A stretch of DNA of 8,394 nt from an uncultured Oscillospiraceae bacterium (GTDB taxonomy: Bacteria; Bacillota; Clostridia; Oscillospirales; Oscillospiraceae), in the NCBI GenBank assembly GCA_900756715.1, contig CAAELC010000029.1:1-8394 (forward strand). Reading direction: 5' to 3'. The notes under the pieces are model-generated. The model had not been told where the DNA came from, did no database searches, and was given only the letters and a program-made list of their open reading frames with translations. Of the stretch, positions 6,489 through 8,394 are shown one piece after another. A program made the position numbers and the translations under genes. Numbering within the stretch: the stretch's first letter is position 1; the number at the start of each line of letters is the position of its first letter.

Positions 6489-6496
6489 AATAAAGC

Positions 6497-6525
6497 TGTT
6501 CAAACCCCTTCGTTTCTGCTATGAT
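6497..6525 (+). promoter_or_regulatory. Predicted truA promoter (extended -10)
   Basis: TATGAT at 6520-6525 (5 of 6) is preceded by TGC, giving an extended -10. A weak -35-like TGTTCA lies at 6497-6502 with a 17-nt spacer. Predicted start is near 6532, inside the right arm of the inverted repeat at 6506-6543. A transcript from here would carry a leader of about 19 nt with a free ribosome binding site. Confidence 0.5.
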
Positions 6526-6550
6526 GGTGGCAGAAACGGAGGGTCGTTTT
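6506..6550 (+). terminator. 14-bp inverted repeat between exporter and truA: terminator-like hairpin that pairs the truA ribosome binding site
   Basis: Left arm CCCTTCGTTTCTGC (6506-6519) and right arm GCAGAAACGGAGGG (6530-6543) pair over 14 bp with one U-G pair; the inner 9 bp are perfect. The loop is 10 nt (6520-6529) and contains the predicted truA -10 box. The stem is followed by TCGTTTT (6544-6550), a T-rich tract typical of an intrinsic terminator. The right arm contains GGAGGG (6538-6543), the truA ribosome binding site, 7 nt before ATG 6551. In RNA read through from the exporter the hairpin should form and hide that site. Confidence 0.65.
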
Positions 6551-7288
6551 ATGGAAAAGAATTACAAGCTGACCATTGCCTATGATGGGACTCGTTTTTT
6601 TGGCTGGGAGCGTCAGCCCGGCCGGGATACTGTGCAGGGGAAATTGGAGGCAGTGCTGGAGCGTCTGCAGGGCCGCCCTGCGAACCTCATCGGCACGGGC
6701 CGCACAGATGCAGGCGTTCATGCCCGGGCCATGGTGGCCAGCGTCCGGTTAGATGTAAAGGAAACACCGGAGGAAATCCGGGATTATATGAACCGCTACC
6801 TTCCCGACGCCATTGCCGTGCGGGAGGTAAAGGAGGCGGGCGAGCGCTTTCATGCCCGCTATAACGCCCTCGGAAAGACATACCGCTATACCTGCTTTGA
6901 CGGGCCGGTAAAGCCTGTTTTCGACCGCAAATATGTAACGATGCTGGAATTTTCACCAGATGTGGATAAGATGCGTCAGGCAGCGTCCTACCTTGTGGGC
7001 GAGCATGATTTTGCCAGCTTCTGCGGCAATCCCCGCATGAAAAAATCAACAGTCCGCCTGGTGGATGCCATTCTTATCGAGCGGCGAAAGGACCGGGTCA
7101 TCTTTACCTTCCATGGTACGGGCTTCCTGCAAAATATGGTGCGCATTCTGGTGGGTACACTGCTGGAGGTGGGCCGTGGCCGTTGGCAGCCCCAGCAGGT
7201 GCAGAGCATATTAGAGGCAAGGGATCGCGCACAGGCCGGCCCCACCGCGCCGCCGGAGGGCCTGTGTCTGATGAAGGTAGACTACTAA
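6551..7288 (+). CDS. truA: tRNA pseudouridine(38-40) synthase TruA
   Basis: TruA converts uridines 38, 39 and 40 in the tRNA anticodon arm to pseudouridine. The protein is 245 aa, normal for the family. Visible are the N-terminal strand YKLTIAYDGTRFFGWERQPG (5-24), the catalytic-aspartate motif GTGRTDAGVHA (48-58, D53 matching E. coli D60), SASY-region equivalents AASYLVGEHDFASFCG (144-159), and the conserved FHGTGFLQNMVRILVGTLLE (187-206) with a terminal APPEGLCL. The frame extends upstream to an ATG at 6521, but that lies in the hairpin loop upstream of the Shine-Dalgarno; ATG 6551 has GGAGGG 7 nt before it and gives the family N-terminus MEKNYKLTIAYDG. It follows the exporter at 62 nt and probably has its own promoter. 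It is convergent with the NhaC-type gene. Confidence 0.96.
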   Translation: MEKNYKLTIAYDGTRFFGWERQPGRDTVQGKLEAVLERLQGRPANLIGTGRTDAGVHARAMVASVRLDVKETPEEIRDYMNRYLPDAIAVREVKEAGERFHARYNALGKTYRYTCFDGPVKPVFDRKYVTMLEFSPDVDKMRQAASYLVGEHDFASFCGNPRMKKSTVRLVDAILIERRKDRVIFTFHGTGFLQNMVRILVGTLLEVGRGRWQPQQVQSILEARDRAQAGPTAPPEGLCLMKVDY

Positions 7289-7360
7289 AAATTTCGCGCA
7301 GCAGAACGAAACATCAGTCTGCGAAAAGGCGGCCTTATCTGCTGTCCTTTCCGCCTGAAA

Positions 7361-7409
7361 GCATAAAAGACAACCGCCCCGGCCAAACCGGGGCGGTTGT
7401 CTTTTATGC
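7361..7409. terminator. Strong bidirectional terminator between truA and the NhaC-type gene
   Basis: A perfect 22-bp inverted repeat: left arm 7361-7382 and right arm 7388-7409, with a 5-nt CCAAA loop. The core is GC-rich (ACAACCGCCCCGG) and the outer part A/T-rich, giving CTTTTATGC on either strand; on the + side a six-T run follows shortly after. It lies 72 nt after the truA stop and 21 nt beyond the stop of the minus-strand antiporter gene, so it can serve both. Confidence 0.93.
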
Positions 7410-7430
7410 ATATTTTTTGTTCCGTTTTGC

Positions 7431-8394
7431 TTATTTGTTCTGCAAAGCCTTGTCGGCAGCAGCCATCTCGGCAAAGATGCCGGAGTGCTTCTTGGCCACG
7501 ATGGCCCGAATCACCAGCAGCGTAGCGATCATGAGCACAATGGCGATAATCATGCACACAACCACATTCTGCACCAAACCGGCGATGACAAAGCTGACGA
7601 AGGAAACGGCAGCCACGGTCACGCCGTAGGGAATCTGCGTTGCCACATGGTTCAGGTGGAAGCAGTGGGCGCCCGCCGAGGCCATGATGGTGGTGTCGGA
7701 GATGGGGGACAGATGGTCGCCGCACACACCGCCGGCGCAGGAAGCAGCCAGACCGATGGACAGCAGGGTCATCTGGTTATCCCAGTTAAACACGGCGCAT
7801 ACCAGCGGCACCATGATGCCGATGGTGCCCCAGGAGGTGCCGGTGGCGAAGCCGATGAAGCAGGCCACGATGAAGATTACAGCGGGCAGGAACTTGGCAA
7901 GACTGCCGGTGTTGGCCATGACGCTTTCAACGAAGGGGCCAACCTGCAGGCCGTCGTCGCGGCACAGGCCGCACAGCGTCCACGCGAAGCACAGGATCAG
8001 GATGGGGGAGATCATCTGAATAAAGCCGTTGGGGATGGACTCCATAGACTTATTGAAGCTGATCAGGCCCCGCAGCCAGTAGTAGATAAAGGTGAACACG
8101 ATGGCAACGATAGAGCCAAGGCACAGGCCGGCGCCGGCAGTGGCATCGGAGAAGGCCATGATGAAGTTGCCGTAGTTGTCGCTCTCGGAATCCCACATGC
8201 CGCCGGTCCAGATCAGGCCAACGATGCACAGCGCAATCAGAACGATAACGGGCAGCAGCAGATCCAGCACGGAAGACTTCTTCTCGCCTTCTTCGTAGTC
8301 ATCTGCGCCTGCGAAGGGCCGCTCGGGGGTGGTGAACAGGTCGTCCTTCACCTGTGCGTTGTACTCATGCTTCAGCATGGGGCCGTAGTCGATG
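7431..8394 (-). CDS. nhaC: Na+/H+ antiporter, NhaC family, C-terminal part (partial)
   Basis: This membrane transporter is of the NhaC type, which exchanges Na+ for H+; substrate assignment within the family is uncertain. The frame is open to the right edge: before the apparent ATG at 8378 it reads I-D-Y-G-P, so that methionine is internal and the N-terminus lies beyond the window. The 320 visible residues include a charged loop (DDYEEGEKKS, about 31-40) and some seven or eight hydrophobic segments (approximately 42-64, 84-107, 126-144, 168-186, 189-203, 207-225, 256-275, 276-298). NhaC-like signatures are GFATGTSWGTIGIMVPL (181-197) and GGVCGDHLSPISDTTIMASA (221-240), followed by HLNHVATQIPYG. 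The charged tail ends ...MAAADKALQNK and a TAA. Codons are strongly G/C-ending, suggesting good expression. Confidence 0.9.
   Translation of the reverse strand, partial: IDYGPMLKHEYNAQVKDDLFTTPERPFAGADDYEEGEKKSSVLDLLLPVIVLIALCIVGLIWTGGMWDSESDNYGNFIMAFSDATAGAGLCLGSIVAIVFTFIYYWLRGLISFNKSMESIPNGFIQMISPILILCFAWTLCGLCRDDGLQVGPFVESVMANTGSLAKFLPAVIFIVACFIGFATGTSWGTIGIMVPLVCAVFNWDNQMTLLSIGLAASCAGGVCGDHLSPISDTTIMASAGAHCFHLNHVATQIPYGVTVAAVSFVSFVIAGLVQNVVVCMIIAIVLMIATLLVIRAIVAKKHSGIFAEMAAADKALQNK

Noticed and set aside
5778..6503. 241-codon open frame on the - strand opposite the exporter
   Set aside because: It is the antisense shadow of a clear six-segment LysE-type gene, with no recognisable domain and no ribosome binding site in a sensible place.
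8376..8378. Apparent ATG start of the NhaC-type gene
   Set aside because: The frame continues upstream to the window edge as I-D-Y-G-P, in keeping with the middle of the family, so this is an internal methionine and the gene is partial.

Overview
This GC-rich window (about 8.4 kb) looks like ordinary chromosome from an anaerobic Gram-positive bacterium of the class Clostridia. A gut-type Oscillospiraceae/Ruminococcaceae lineage is my best guess, from the style of the proteins: a one-polypeptide pyruvate:ferredoxin oxidoreductase C-terminus, a Clostridia-like NudC, an HxlR regulator and an NhaC antiporter. The lineage is inferred; there is no rRNA or other taxonomic marker here.

Layout, left to right: the 3' end of pyruvate:ferredoxin oxidoreductase (nifJ, +) with a strong terminator; uvrC (-), nucleotide excision repair nuclease; nudC (+), NADH/NAD-capped-RNA pyrophosphatase, divergent from uvrC; recG (-), convergent with nudC; a small HxlR-family regulator (-) directly upstream of recG and overlapping it by 8 nt; a LysE/ArgO-type amino-acid exporter (+), divergent from the regulator; truA (+), tRNA pseudouridine synthase; and the C-terminal two thirds or so of an NhaC-type Na+/H+ antiporter (-) that runs off the right edge. 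No gene-free stretch exceeds 300 bases. I see no tRNA, rRNA, CRISPR array, insertion sequence or phage gene.

Two genes serve DNA repair and recombination (uvrC, recG), one serves NAD metabolism or RNA decapping (nudC), one tRNA modification (truA), two transport (exporter, antiporter). The regulator/exporter pair looks like a classic divergent regulator-target module, with recG as a passenger gene behind the regulator.

The window does not show an obviously new multi-gene system. The most interesting structure is in the intergenic regions: (1) a 14-bp inverted repeat between the exporter and truA whose loop holds the truA -10 box, whose right arm contains the truA ribosome binding site, and which is followed by a T-rich tract, so it could act as terminator, RBS lock and promoter at once; (2) overlapping face-to-face promoters between the HxlR regulator and the exporter, with dyad elements; (3) a 9-bp dyad lying between the two divergent uvrC/nudC promoters in DNA predicted to be untranscribed. 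Promoter and hairpin calls were made by eye.
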